A stretch of 64,000 nucleotides of DNA from Folioceros fuciformis (lineage: Eukaryota; Anthocerotophyta; Anthocerotopsida; Anthocerotales), in the NCBI GenBank assembly GCA_049999805.1, contig JBNGIO010005405.1, positions 1 through 64,000 on the forward strand, given 5' to 3'. Shown here in pieces: positions 35,542-47,908 of this stretch. A program made the position numbers and the translations under genes. The first letter of the stretch is position 1, and every line of letters begins with the position of its first letter. The notes under the pieces are model-generated. The model searched no databases. It saw only the letters and a program-made list of their open reading frames with translations, and was not told where the DNA came from.

Positions 35542-35862
35542 GAAGTGAGTCATCAAAGCTAGGGCAAAGAGTGCCTAACTGTTAAGAAAAGCAGTTAACG
35601 TAAAAGCCTTCATAGGCAATAACCCAATGCCACCTGAAGCAATGGGTAGGGATGCCTATCTCCTAGCCAAATCACCTGCAGTACAGTTGAATGAACATGG
35701 GCCAATAATGTCCTCTAATTCCTTCGGAACCTGCTTATCGAAGTCCCTCAATTTGGAAAGAAAATATGGGGATGGAGACACAGTCTGGACGAGGTACATG
35801 GGGGCGTTAGCGGGTGGAGAGATGTCGTAGACCACCTACGTGTCCCAATGTGTGTCAAATCC
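35542..35862. other. spacer right of the copia element
   Basis: No gene or repeat recognised before the minisatellite that begins at about 35863. Confidence 0.35.
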
Positions 35863-36149
35863 TCCATCAAACCTACATCCACAATTTTGTCCATGAAATT
35901 GGAATCCTTCGTCAAACCTACATCCACAAATTTGCAATGAAATCGGAATCTTCCATCAAACCTACATCCACAAATTAGCAGATGAAATCGGANNNNNNNN
36001 NNGAATCTTCCATCAAACCTACATCCACAAATTAGCAGATGAAATCGGAGGGTCACCATTTAACCTACATGCACAAAGTAGCAGATGAAATCGGAGGGTC
36101 ACCATTTAACCTACATCCACGAATTAGCAGATGAAATTGGAGGGCCAAC
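35863..36149. repeat. tandem array of about 45-bp units with an N gap
   Basis: About six copies of a unit typified by AACCTACATCCACAAATTAG followed by CAGATGAAATCGGA. Ten Ns (35993-36002) interrupt it, so the true copy number is unknown. The left units end in GGAATC and the right ones in GGAGGGTCACC, so two unit variants are grouped in blocks. Confidence 0.85.
35993..36002. other. assembly gap of 10 N
   Basis: Ten Ns inside the 45-bp tandem array; like the gap at 2386 it marks a join within a minisatellite. Confidence 0.95.
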
Positions 36150-36259
36150 GATAACCCCAGCAGATCCCAATAGAGAATCAATATTCTCCTCCTCAAATCA
36201 ACTTGCACCACACCCAACTCCCGCACCACACCCAACTGCCGCACCACAAGAAGGCCATC

Positions 36260-36570
36260 GAAGTCAGGTTGCATCAACAATCAACCCGGGGGCCCCAAAC
36301 TGGAGTGCGATGAACCCCGGGCGGGCTGCATCAACAGTCAACCCGGAGGCCCCAAACTGGAGTGCGGCGAACCCCGGGGCCTACCGAACCTCGGCCCCGC
36401 CCGACCTGGGCCCGCTGCCACGCCCGAACCGGCACGCCGGACCGGCCCCACAGAGAGAGAGCCGCCGGGCGCCCACGAGCCGCGGGGGGCCCATACGGCC
36501 GGGCGCCCCGACGGCCCCGCCGTAGCCCGCTCTCGGCTCCGACCGCCCCCGCGGCTCCCGCTCCTCGCCG
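36260..36570. repeat. GC-rich segment with a 59-bp duplication
   Basis: A unit containing CCCCAAACTGGAGTGCG and GAACCCCGGG is present twice (about 36260-36318 and 36319-36377). About 190 bp of extreme G+C follow (GGGCGCCCACGAGCCGCGG type). The proline-rich frames on both strands are a result of composition. Its base composition is quite unlike the AT-rich array just before it. Confidence 0.7.
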
Positions 36571-36650
36571 CTCACTGTTGCAAAACCCTTCGTGTTGCAT
36601 TTGATGATGTACTGTAGTCGTGAGCATTAGCCGTGTGCCAGTCTACCCGT

Positions 36651-36674
36651 CTGCAGCTGCAGCTGCAGCTGCAG
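36651..36674. repeat. CTGCAG hexanucleotide microsatellite
   Basis: Four perfect CTGCAG units in a row, followed by imperfect continuation (TGCGTGCAGAGCAGTGCAGG). Confidence 0.95.
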
Positions 36675-37022
36675 TGCGTGCAGAGCAGTGCAGGCCAGTC
36701 GCTCAGCACAGCTCTATCCTCCTCGTCAGGCGTGGCCACGTAACCTCCTGGTATACACGTTTTATGACACTCCAAGAAGGTGCATCCAAATACTGCCCGC
36801 TTCCTGCATGCTCCATATTCTTACCTCCAAGCGATAAACGTCTCAAAACCTGAACCTCGATTCATCTCGGCTTCCCTACTGTTGCTGCTGTAATCACATG
36901 GCTTGGTTGGCGTCCTTGCTTCGTTTAGCCGTTGCCGCCGCTTGTCCCGTGAGTGGATCCACGATTCGATGGGCAAAGGATTCCCCCAGTTCCACCTCTC
37001 TCCAGGATGAGCCACCATCAAA

Positions 37023-37283
37023 TCATGCAGGGGCAACGTCCAGGTCCATGATACTCTTCACTCGGGGAGCGTAAAGGTTATAGATGACAGCTTGCCGCTT
37101 CGCAATCTCCAGCTGCTGCTTGCCGAACTGGACGGCCTGTTCCAGCTGCTTCTCATCCTGTAGATGCCTATTCGCCACGAATCCCTCCCGACTCCTCCTC
37201 TTGATGTACTCCCGCACGTTTTAGTTGGAGAATTTGCCCGCCTCCCGCAACAGAGCTCGATACAACGCTGGCGGCGAAGACAT
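37023..37283 (-). pseudogene. ISD11: ISD11/LYRM4-like LYR protein with an in-frame TAA
   Basis: ISD11 stabilises the cysteine desulfurase NFS1 in mitochondrial Fe-S cluster assembly. From ATG 37283 the frame reads MSSPPALYRALLREAGKFSN, a clear LYR motif. A TAA at 37223-37221 follows, then NVREYIKRRSREGF, NRHLQDEKQLEQAVQFGKQ and a natural stop at 37023 (87 codons). In this family the position of the stop is the Tyr of an F-S-x-Y-N block, so a single base (TAT or TAC to TAA) explains it. All other residues are well preserved and no compensating intron fits. Either a very young pseudogene, a genuine null allele, or a base-call error. An internal Met (37217) would give a product lacking LYR. Confidence 0.85.
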
Positions 37284-38235
37284 ACTGACCTCCGCGTTCC
37301 AGACAAAATCACACTCAAAACCACTCGAGAGCGCAGGGTGGCACGACCAACCGGCACCCCGATCTCACGGGAGTATCCACGGTCGCACTTGCCTTGTGCG
37401 GGAGCAGTACAACATAATCTAACACCAACGCCACAATTTCTTCGAAACGCAAAAAAAAATCGTCCTGGTAGACATCCAATGCTCCAAGCCCGCTTCTTTC
37501 CCTCCGAGCAAACTTTGTTTGGGCGAAGTAGGACAAGCATAGGCTGCTTTCATTACATACAGCACCTTTGTACTTTGCTCAGTGCTGCCTCCCTCCCAGT
37601 AGACATTGTTTTGGGTGAAGTAGAACAAGCTCTCTGGAGAAAGTATGGTCATCACGGACCCCACTCGAGATTCTAAAATCAATGTACAACTGATCCTTAA
37701 CCCTCCCGAGAAATAGAGGGATGCCTAGCACTATGCATAATGAGCAACGCAGCATAGCCTGCCATAGACGTAGCCAGGGCTACGTCAAGCTCATGGAGAA
37801 ACGACTTCGTAGGACCACGCAAAGCAGATCGTCTGGAATCCCTACGAGCCGGGCCCATGCGCACGCCAAGAGTTTGGGACGACTTGAATAGATGGACACG
37901 CCACGTTCTGTTAACACCAACGACAGATGCCGCTTCACCTTGACCTGTTTCATTAAGTTAGTTAACAGTATTCTATCAATAGTTGTGTTTTCCTCGAGAC
38001 ATCGATTCGACTGGAAACAGGTCTACAAACGCCGGACCCCTACTACAGCGTGTATGTAAGGCTTGCATGAATGAGGATCAGCTCGCAGTCTCCTGTCGCT
38101 CACACATCGATTTCACCTAGCCCGATCCTGCTAGTCTGATCCACTGTGCTAGAGCCGCTTGCGCCATCTTGCAGCGCCATCAACGTGTGCCATCAGCGAT
38201 CATCTGTGGCTTCCACGGTGAACGCAGGGGTGCGG
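37284..38235. other. intergenic between ISD11-like and EG45-like genes
   Basis: Divergent promoter region. No additional gene recognised. Confidence 0.4.
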
Positions 38236-38831
38236 ATGAGCTCGCCTCTGCATGCAGCAGCATGCACAGCGCTGGCACTGCTCGCAGTGCTGTGCAATAG
38301 CCGCCTCGCCTCCGCGAGTGCTCACGGAAAAGCAACGTTCTACACCGATTACCTCCGTAAGTACACCCCGTGGTCCCGATTCCGCATGCTTGTCATCCAG
38401 CGGGAGTGTTCCTGCGCTTGCCAACGCATGCGTGGACCGTCCCACGTCCGCATTCTGCAGTCGCTTTGGTTCCGAGCATCTCGTTGGCCAGTCCAACGAT
38501 CCTAGCGAGGTAGTGGGAACGACTAACTGTGTGTCTCGCAGCGTCGGCATGCTTCGAGTACGACCGGGGCCAGTTCCCGGCCGACAAGTACTTCGCGGCG
38601 GCAAGCGATGCGCTCTGGAAGGGGGGCGCCGTGTGCGGCCATTACTACTGGGTGTGGTGCAAGTCGGGCTGCACCAACAAGAATGCCATCAAGGTGCGGA
38701 TCGTGGACAACTGCCCCTCGTCCGCCGGCTGCACCAGTACCTTCGACCTCTCGAAGGAGGCGTTTTCCGCCATGGCCGACCTCCGCACCGGGGTCATCGA
38801 AGTTGGTTACAAACTCGCCAATTCCGGCTAA
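38236..38831 (+). CDS. secreted EG45-like / plant natriuretic peptide-like protein, 136 residues
   Basis: A small extracellular protein with a double-psi beta-barrel, related to the first domain of expansins. Two exons: 38236-38356 and 38542-38831, with phase-matched GT-AG. The N-terminal MSSPLHAAACTALALLAVLC is a signal peptide, with cleavage likely after SASA. The mature part begins HGKATFYTDYL. SACFEYDRGQFPADKYFAAA, GAVCGHYYWVWC, VRIVDNCPSSAGC and FDLSKEAFSAMADLRTGVIE follow, the last ending in the usual V-x-Y pattern. Six Cys are available for disulfides. There is no C-terminal expansin CBM. An upstream in-frame ATG (38146) would bury the signal peptide, so 38236 is preferred. Confidence 0.88.
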
Positions 38832-39102
38832 AACTTTCAACTGCATCAAATTACTGAACTGTACATACAATCTGGACCAGGCCGGCTAAACTAAACAGCT
38901 GACTTTCCAAAGTAAGCAGGCAGCTTATGCGTATGAGTTTGGGCAGCCAGAAACGTGCTATGATTATGACTTTCCTCACAAAAAGACTCACCGCCTCAAT
39001 AAGAAGGCACAAGTTCTAGCTACACAAGGATGCCATTTGCTACTACAATACTTGTCTTGTTACGTCTTACAGGCTACCTCTGCTAACATGTTGTACACTT
39101 GA
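38832..39102. other. short spacer between convergent genes
   Basis: 3' ends of the EG45-like gene (+) and the PPR gene (-). Nothing else seen. Confidence 0.4.
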
Positions 39103-41835
39103 CTATGGTGTGTGGTCTCCAACGCCGCCCGCCAGAAAGGTGTGCACTTCCTCGTCATGCGCTATCCAGCTCCAGCCTGGCTCTTTCCACGCACTTTCCG
39201 TTTTCCTGCGCTTGTCCACAACCCGGGCGTCCTCTAGCAGGCCCGCATCAGCATACATCTGTGACATCAACACGTATGCTGCAGCATTTGTGGGTTGCAG
39301 ACGCACTGCCAAATCGAAGACTTGTTCTCCCAGAGATATATTACTGTGCTTCCTGCAGGAGCCCAGCACAGACATCAACATGGCAAGAGTGGGCTGCATT
39401 GGCATACTTGACAAGAGCTCTTCTACCATTGTGAAGCGTCCTGCACGACCCAGGAGATCTATCATACAGGCATAGTGCTCAGCTCTGGGAGCTATCCCGT
39501 GATGTATGTCCATGGATTTAAAGCACTGCACACCTTCCCACACCAGGCCAGCATGACTGCAGGCAGAGAGAAGCGAAAGGAACGTGACTTCATTCGGCTG
39601 GATGCCTGCCAGCACCATTTTTTCGTAGCACAGGAGAGCGTCCTGACCCATCCCGTGCTGACCATATGCTGCAAGAATTGCATTCCACGTCACCTCATTC
39701 TTTGTGGGCAGACTTTCAAACACTCTGCACGCATCGTCTAAACTCCCACATTTGGCATACATGTTCACCAGGCAGCTGCCCACAACGACATCCACTTCCA
39801 AACCTCTCGCTCGAACCTGAGCATGAAGCTTATGCCCCGTGTGCAATGCTCCGACGCTAGCACATGCCTTCAGGAGACAGGCGAATGTAACATGATCAGC
39901 GGCCGTGATTCCACGGTGACGCATCACGGCATAGAGATCAAGGGCCTCCTGCCCCAGCCCGTGCACGACATATCCCGTCAGCATCACATTCCAGGTCAGG
40001 ATGTCTCTGGTGTCCAGAATGTCGAACACTTTCCGGGCATCATCCAAGCACCCACATTTCGCATACATGTCCACCAGACAGCTCCCGACACCTGAATTAG
40101 CTTCCAAGCCCATTCCCATAACCTGCGCGTGGAGTTGCTTTCCCTGCTCCAAGGCTCCGATGCTGGCACACACTTTCAGAAGGCAACTGAACGATGCGTG
40201 ATCAGCAGGAGTGACACTTTCCTGCTGCATGCTTGCATAAAGATTGAGAGCTTCTTGTACTAGTCCATGCTCGGCGTAGCCCATCAGCATGGCAGTCCAG
40301 GACACCACAGTTTTTGTCTCCAACTTGTTGAACACACTTTGAGCATCACCGAGTTGACCGCATTTTGCATACATGTAAACAAGACAACTCCCGACAAATG
40401 AATCGTTATCAAGGCCACGTTCCTGAAGCTGCACATGAAGCTGCTTACCCTGGTCCAAGGCTCCGATATTAGCACTTGCTTTCAGGAGGCACACAAATGT
40501 CACATGATCAGCTAGAGCCATGCCCTCCTGCTGCGTGCTTGCATACAGAGACAGCGCTTCTTGGCTTAGACCGTGCTCTTCGTACGCAGTGAGCATGGCA
40601 GTCCACGTCACCACATCTCTTGTAGCTGACTCGTCAAACACCCGGCGGGCATCCTCTAAGCTCCCACACTTTGCATACATGTCCACCAGGCAGCTGGCAA
40701 TGACCACGTCGGCTTGCAGGCCCATCTCCTGAACCTGGTCATGTAGCTGCCTTCCTTTCTCCAATGCCCCGATACTTTTACATGCTTTCAAAAGGCACAC
40801 AAAAGTTATGTGATCTGCTAAAGTAACGCCTTCTTGTTGCATCGATGAATAGAGAGACAGGGCTTCTTCACCTAGCCCACGCTCAGCATATCCTGCGAGC
40901 ATCACGTTCCAAGTCACCACATTTCTTCTAGTCATGTTGTCAAAGGCAGCCCGGGCCTCATTTAAGCTTCCACATTTTGCATACATATCTATGAGGCAGC
41001 TCCCCACCATCACCTCAGTTCCGAGCCCTGCTTCCTGTATTTCTGAATGAAGCTGCCTTCCCCGGTGTAGTGCTCCACTGCTAGCACACGCTTTGAGCAG
41101 GCACAAAAACGTGACATGGTCAGGGAGAGTGATTCCCTCCTCTTGCATATTTGCATAAAGAGCAAGAGCTTCTTGCCCACGCCCGCCGTGAGCATACCCT
41201 CCAAGCAGCGCATTCCATGTGACCACATTTCTCGAGTCCAACTTGTCAAAGACCATGCGGGCATCCTCCAACCTCCTACATCTTGCATACATTTCCACCA
41301 GGCAGCTCCCTATAAATACATCAGACTCCAGCACACTACTCAGGATATCGGAGTGGACCTGCCTGCCTGACGTCAGATCTTCAGCACTGGCACAAGCCTT
41401 CAGTGCTGCCACAAAGAGATGATTATCTGCCAACATCTGGGATGAGTGTCGCATACTCAAATAGATCTCGATTGCCTGCCTGGCCTGCCCATTATCAACA
41501 TGTGCCTCAATTATGGAGGACCACGAGTGAGCATTGGGAGCAGCAACTCCATTAAAGACCTGCAATGCATCCTCCAGCCTCCCATAGGCAGCGTACATGC
41601 GGATGACGTGATTAGCCAAGAATCTGCTGCCCACATACCCACTTCTGACAATGAGGGAATGCACACCCCTGCCAGCGCCAACATCTTTGTGTGCAATGCA
41701 CCTCTTGATGACCTGACGGAAGAAAGCTGCGGACACATACCACCCTGGCCGCACTAGAACGTCCAGAACCTCAACGGCCTCCCTCAGATGTCCCTCTTCA
41801 CGTGATTTATCTCCCTTGCCGTGCACTGTACCCAT
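39103..41835 (-). CDS. PLS-type pentatricopeptide-repeat protein with E/E+ end (910 codons)
   Basis: A single open frame of 910 codons. It has about 22 tandem PPR motifs in the P-L-S pattern (for example VDMYAKCGSLEDARRVFDES, VVTWTAMLTAYEEHGLSQEA, VTFVCLLKACASVGALHTG), then an E-type end: HYACMIDLLGRAGRFTMVEE, AAAYVLMSQMYADAGLLEDA, PGWSWIAHDEEVHTFL. No DYW deaminase follows. Proteins of this group bind organellar RNA and usually act in C-to-U editing with a separate deaminase, or in processing. The repeats are unusually similar to each other, suggesting recent internal duplication. MGTVHGKGDKSREEGHL is not an obvious transit peptide, so an unplaced 5' exon is likely. Confidence 0.93.
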   Translation of the reverse strand: MGTVHGKGDKSREEGHLREAVEVLDVLVRPGWYVSAAFFRQVIKRCIAHKDVGAGRGVHSLIVRSGYVGSRFLANHVIRMYAAYGRLEDALQVFNGVAAPNAHSWSSIIEAHVDNGQARQAIEIYLSMRHSSQMLADNHLFVAALKACASAEDLTSGRQVHSDILSSVLESDVFIGSCLVEMYARCRRLEDARMVFDKLDSRNVVTWNALLGGYAHGGRGQEALALYANMQEEGITLPDHVTFLCLLKACASSGALHRGRQLHSEIQEAGLGTEVMVGSCLIDMYAKCGSLNEARAAFDNMTRRNVVTWNVMLAGYAERGLGEEALSLYSSMQQEGVTLADHITFVCLLKACKSIGALEKGRQLHDQVQEMGLQADVVIASCLVDMYAKCGSLEDARRVFDESATRDVVTWTAMLTAYEEHGLSQEALSLYASTQQEGMALADHVTFVCLLKASANIGALDQGKQLHVQLQERGLDNDSFVGSCLVYMYAKCGQLGDAQSVFNKLETKTVVSWTAMLMGYAEHGLVQEALNLYASMQQESVTPADHASFSCLLKVCASIGALEQGKQLHAQVMGMGLEANSGVGSCLVDMYAKCGCLDDARKVFDILDTRDILTWNVMLTGYVVHGLGQEALDLYAVMRHRGITAADHVTFACLLKACASVGALHTGHKLHAQVRARGLEVDVVVGSCLVNMYAKCGSLDDACRVFESLPTKNEVTWNAILAAYGQHGMGQDALLCYEKMVLAGIQPNEVTFLSLLSACSHAGLVWEGVQCFKSMDIHHGIAPRAEHYACMIDLLGRAGRFTMVEELLSSMPMQPTLAMLMSVLGSCRKHSNISLGEQVFDLAVRLQPTNAAAYVLMSQMYADAGLLEDARVVDKRRKTESAWKEPGWSWIAHDEEVHTFLAGGVGDHTP

Positions 41836-42700
41836 AACGGGAACTTGGGGGCTGCCTGCATTGTGTCGTGATCAAAACACCAGCCCTAAACAGTGTACTC
41901 ACATGAGCATTATCACCACAAGTGCTCAAGTTACCTCATCTGACATGTACCGGCATCACTGCGCAGAGCTAGCCAGCGACTTCTCCCGCCATTGTATCTG
42001 CCCAGGTGCCTCCGCTGCCAACAGACAAAACATGAGCATCTGTCAAAGAATGCATCATGCAGTGATTTACAACATCAGGAGGTGCCACAAGGTCAGCAGA
42101 TCCTCACCACCGGTAGTTGCAGACATGCATTGCTCTGCTGACTTCTACAAATCCTCAGAATCAACCCCATGTTGCGAGCCTGAAGGCGGACACAGTGACC
42201 GCCAAGTTCCGGAACGAGTTCTAACTTGTTCCCATGTGTCTATGCTCTCACCCGAAAACTGTCCTGCTGGAGGGCCTCATCTGTTGCCCTGCTCCCTGGT
42301 TGAATTTTTTTACATACATCCAAGTCTTTGATATCGGTCACGACGGACTTTTCGGATCCCAGCGGATACGCCCTAAGATCAGCGTTCCTGGAACGCATCT
42401 CTTCATCATTGATTGTCCAACGATCTGCGTGCGCTTCTGGATCGTCCGTTTTCACGTCACCGTTCATCGGGGTATCTACGGAGTTTAGCCCACTCTTTCC
42501 AGTTCGAAAACCCTGGCTAACTTGGAAGATCAAGTTTTCTTTCAATATCAATCACTCTCTTCTGTTCTCTAATTCCTTAGGCAACCGCATACTAGCCTTT
42601 TTTAAGTCCACCACCAAATGTTGTTCACTTCCACTCCAAATGGTATACATCTTGCCAGTTATCTAGTTGAGGGACAACACATTGCTATGCACGACGCTGA
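41836..42700. other. region upstream of the PPR gene; possible orphan 5' exon at 42331-42551 (-)
   Basis: On the minus strand an open stretch ends in KSVVTDIKDLD at a strong donor (GAT|GTATGT at 42330). It includes NSVDTPMNGDVKTDDPEAH. It could be a 5' exon of the PPR gene or of a lost gene. I found no acceptor in phase just before the PPR frame, so the link is not supported. Confidence 0.25.
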
Positions 42701-42768
42701 TATAATGTTTTCTCGTTGTCCACGTTCTGGATTTTCTACCCTTCAAGGAGCGCCCATACACTCTACTT

Positions 42769-43063
42769 AATAGCATTTCTCATTGAGCTAACTTCTCCTC
42801 ATCCAAAGAACAACATTTTTGTGTTGTTGAAATGGTCATAATAAACGCCCCATGGGTCTCAAATTACAAGCATGTTGTCCTCATCTCTACGTAATGGCGT
42901 TTCTCTTTAAGCTAACTTTTCCTCATCCACAGAGAACAATAGGTTTGTATTGTTGATGTGGTCGTCATAGACTCCACTTAGGTCTTAGTTTGCAAGCATG
43001 TTTGACTTCATTGTTGATGTGGCCGTAATAGACTCCACTCAGGTCTTAGTTTCCAAGCATGTT
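42769..43063. repeat. degenerate tandem repeat, units of about 119 bp
   Basis: Two diverged units (about 42769-42888 and 42889-43007) share GAGCTAACTTCTCCTCATCC / AAGCTAACTTTTCCTCATCC and TGTTGATGTGGTC-type segments. A third, truncated copy (about 43012-43063) repeats TGTTGATGTGGCCGTAATAG and TCTTAGTTTCCAAGCATG. Confidence 0.65.
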
Positions 43064-43124
43064 TGTCAAGCATATCGGCCAAGATTCAGAAGTACACTCC
43101 TCTACAAGTTGGATATGATATATA

Positions 43125-43310
43125 TCCCCCATGCCATTCAGACCCCATGGGGCTATGTGCAAGGAATTTTCTAAGTTTCTGAAAACTTGTGCCAAGTCGC
43201 TTCACAACAAGAAAAATGGGCTATGCCTTCTTCCGCTGTTGTATATTGTAGCATTCTTTGGTAGAGGGTTCCATCGCTGTATAGCAAGCATTGGCTAAAG
43301 TCATGTACTT
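43125..43310 (+). mobile_element. retroelement reverse-transcriptase tail fragment, copy 3
   Basis: Reads HGAMCKEFSKFLKTCAKSL and then AFFGRGF before a frameshift and a remnant of the CAAGCATTGGC block. It aligns with HGAMSKDFSRFIRECAKVY at 1612 and with the ALAN block of copies 1 and 2. Only this part of the family sequence is recognisable here. Confidence 0.5.
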
Positions 43311-43885
43311 GCTTCATTGTGTAGCATTAGGCAAGGTTTGTCCAAGGTGAGAAGGTTGGATAAGTTGTTGTTGATCAAGCTATCATGAGGAAAGGAAAAA
43401 TCCATTGAAGAACAAGCTTCACACCTATGTATTCCAAGCTTCCTTACAGCTGGAATCTACTCTACACTGGGTATAGGGAATGTGTGCTTCTCATGGCTAT
43501 GCTTAAATAAGGCTTTAAACCAAGATCATAAGGACACCTTTTGTGCGGGACACAAAAGATGGTTAGCATGAACACAAACGATGGTTTGCATGATTGGCAG
43601 GCTTGGAAGTTTATATGTAGATTCAGAAGGATGTATATGACATACATCTGAAAATGAAACGCAGCTTCGTCGTGGGTGGTCTTAGGTGGGGAGTATTGGC
43701 GGAAAAGAAAAAAAATTCCTTAAGGAATGAAATAGAAGGGGAAACCACAAATGTTGCAGGGTAGGTCAGTGGAGAACTAAGAGAGAGAGTGTAGACGAAA
43801 GGAATTGACGTAGCCCTTTGTGGTGCACTGCCTCCTTCGACAGCTCCCTTCCTTCTTTGTAACAGCACGTACTCGGCCTGCCACC
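43311..43885. other. spacer and promoter region of RPT5
   Basis: No gene seen. A local duplication around 43545-43600 repeats ACACAAA(A/C)GATGGTT(A/T)GCATG. Confidence 0.4.
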
Positions 43886-45907
<2,022 letters not shown>

Positions 45908-47908
45908 GTAATTTGCCGCATTGGCAATGTGCAGTGGGTGCTGTGTTCGTAGACTTTCTTGTATTGACACGAGAGGAGCAGGCGAGGCTGACAGTGCACG
46001 GACTGATGGAGCAGGATTTCGCTGACAAGCTTATCCCCAGCGAGCTATTGGGCTCTGAACAACCAAGGGTGTTGGCACCCCTAACAGGCCTGTTGCGACA
46101 GCTAGGTAGGGTTGCGTTCTCGTGTCTTGGTTCTCTCCTCCATCCCGCCCTGCTTGATTATTTATGCCATGGATGTGAGACCCTGGTGGGTGCTCCACAT
46201 ATGAGTCTGCAAAATGCACGGCAGTTTGACAAGTGCAGCAACTGGAGCTGGATGTGCTAAGAACTAGGTCCCTTGTCCTACATTTGGCCTTCCATGCCTG
46301 TTCACTGGGCATGCAAGTCCAGGGAAGACGAACTCAGTGGAGCTGTCCGTTCATTGCATTAAAGGACACTGCCGTCGAGAGTCGTTTGGTGATTCCCCGG
46401 AGAGTTAACTAGTCCATAGTAATGGACATGCCCCTCCTCCAGACGGTCAACCCCCTCTCGATACTCTACGAAAGCTTTCCTTTTTTTTTGGTACGTGGAC
46501 AAAACTCCCCACCGATTCCCAGATCCGAATTCAGCATCCGATACGAACGCGTCGATCTGATGAGCAGATCGTTCTCTATCGAGCCCATGACAATGCCGGT
46601 TGATTCCGTGACTCTTGATTGCCAGTGAGTCGTCCAACAACCGCGACATTTGCTTTCCTGGTGCGAGTCTTCTAAATCTGCTCCAGGCGACGTACGTCAG
46701 TCTCCGCCGTGGTGCCTCAAACCAGTTGGTGTCCGGAGCTGGTTCCTAGACAATCTATTCCACCATTGTTTAGAGCTTGTTCCCAGAAAAAATGTACCAC
46801 AATACAGCCATCCTAAGATGAGTCTTGAGCGATCACATTGCACAGAACGCCGTCCAACTCACCTGTGTCTTAACCGATTGTCGGCAACCGCTGGACGTGC
46901 ACATGTATGTTCCTCAGTTTGGGAATTCAGCACTTGGAGCCTGGCAGTTCAATATTTTCCTTGTGTGTGCCAGTTCAATCTGAGAAATAAGTTGTCCCAA
47001 ATTTCACCGAATGCATGGAACTGCAAGATTTCTTCCATAGCGTGCACGCAGAGAAGTCTGATTTTCTCTTTGCATTTTTTGGTAGGACTTTAGGTTTGTA
47101 GCAATGATTTGTGAAGTGGGGGAAGAAAGGTGATGTCTCCACCCACAAGAGCAGCGAAGGGTGATCCCCTTCCATGTTTACAGAAACTTGAAAGAAATTT
47201 GATGTTCCATGCCCATGGTTTCACTTGTTTCACTAGTTTGTGGGCAACTTTATGTAGACTAGGTTGTCTCTCTAGGGTCCAGGTCCAGGGTGCATGGACT
47301 GGAGGCTGCGTCCCCTGCATCTCTGGACTGACTGACCACGTTCGGAAAAGCTTGAAAAGCTGCCCACTGGAAGTTCTATCTCCAATTTTGAGAAGGCTAG
47401 AAGTAGCTGTCCACCAGCCTTCGCCTGGCCGGAATGCAAGGCAGCACCTTGCCCATGAAGTCGATGCTGACAAGCGCAGAGTCAGAGATCACGTTTGGGC
47501 TGGTCTCAAAGCCATGCCTCATCGTCCTCATGCCGCTGAGGCTCATGGTTTTTAGGTTGGCAGTAGCTACATCCACAAGACTATCTTCACTGACCATGTT
47601 TCGTTTTTTCGTCACTTGGTTCCACGTGTGGGCCACCGAATCCATGACACACCGAATTCAGTACAGTCGTTCATTGCAGATGGCGGCGAATTGAGTGTTC
47701 TATACATGAATAATTTGTTACAATGGAACATTCCCTAATGATATGAGCCTCCCTCCACATATGGTGGGTGGTAGAGGTATGGGACGACATCACGAGTGCC
47801 TGACACAGCTTGGCTTGCAGCAAGCATGTATCTGACCCCTCTTACAATAGTGCAGCCTAGTCTAATGTAGCTAAGCAGCTGTCAACGTTGAGATCTTCTT
47901 CGCCACTG
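45908..47908. other. 2 kb intergenic between convergent genes, no gene recognised
   Basis: Several short frames are open on both strands, for example 47090-47473 and 47397-47645 on the minus strand, which look like two frames of one interrupted reading frame. I recognise no domain. If it was ever coding it is now broken. The rest would be 3' UTR and spacer. Confidence 0.35.

Noticed and set aside
36085-36525. A 146-codon proline-rich frame
   Set aside because: It runs through two tandem repeats and a GC-rich block; opposite-strand frames are equally open.
37023-37217. A 64-codon start at the internal Met as the real ISD11 product
   Set aside because: It would lack the LYR motif and first helix; the upstream 20 codons are clearly the family N-terminus.
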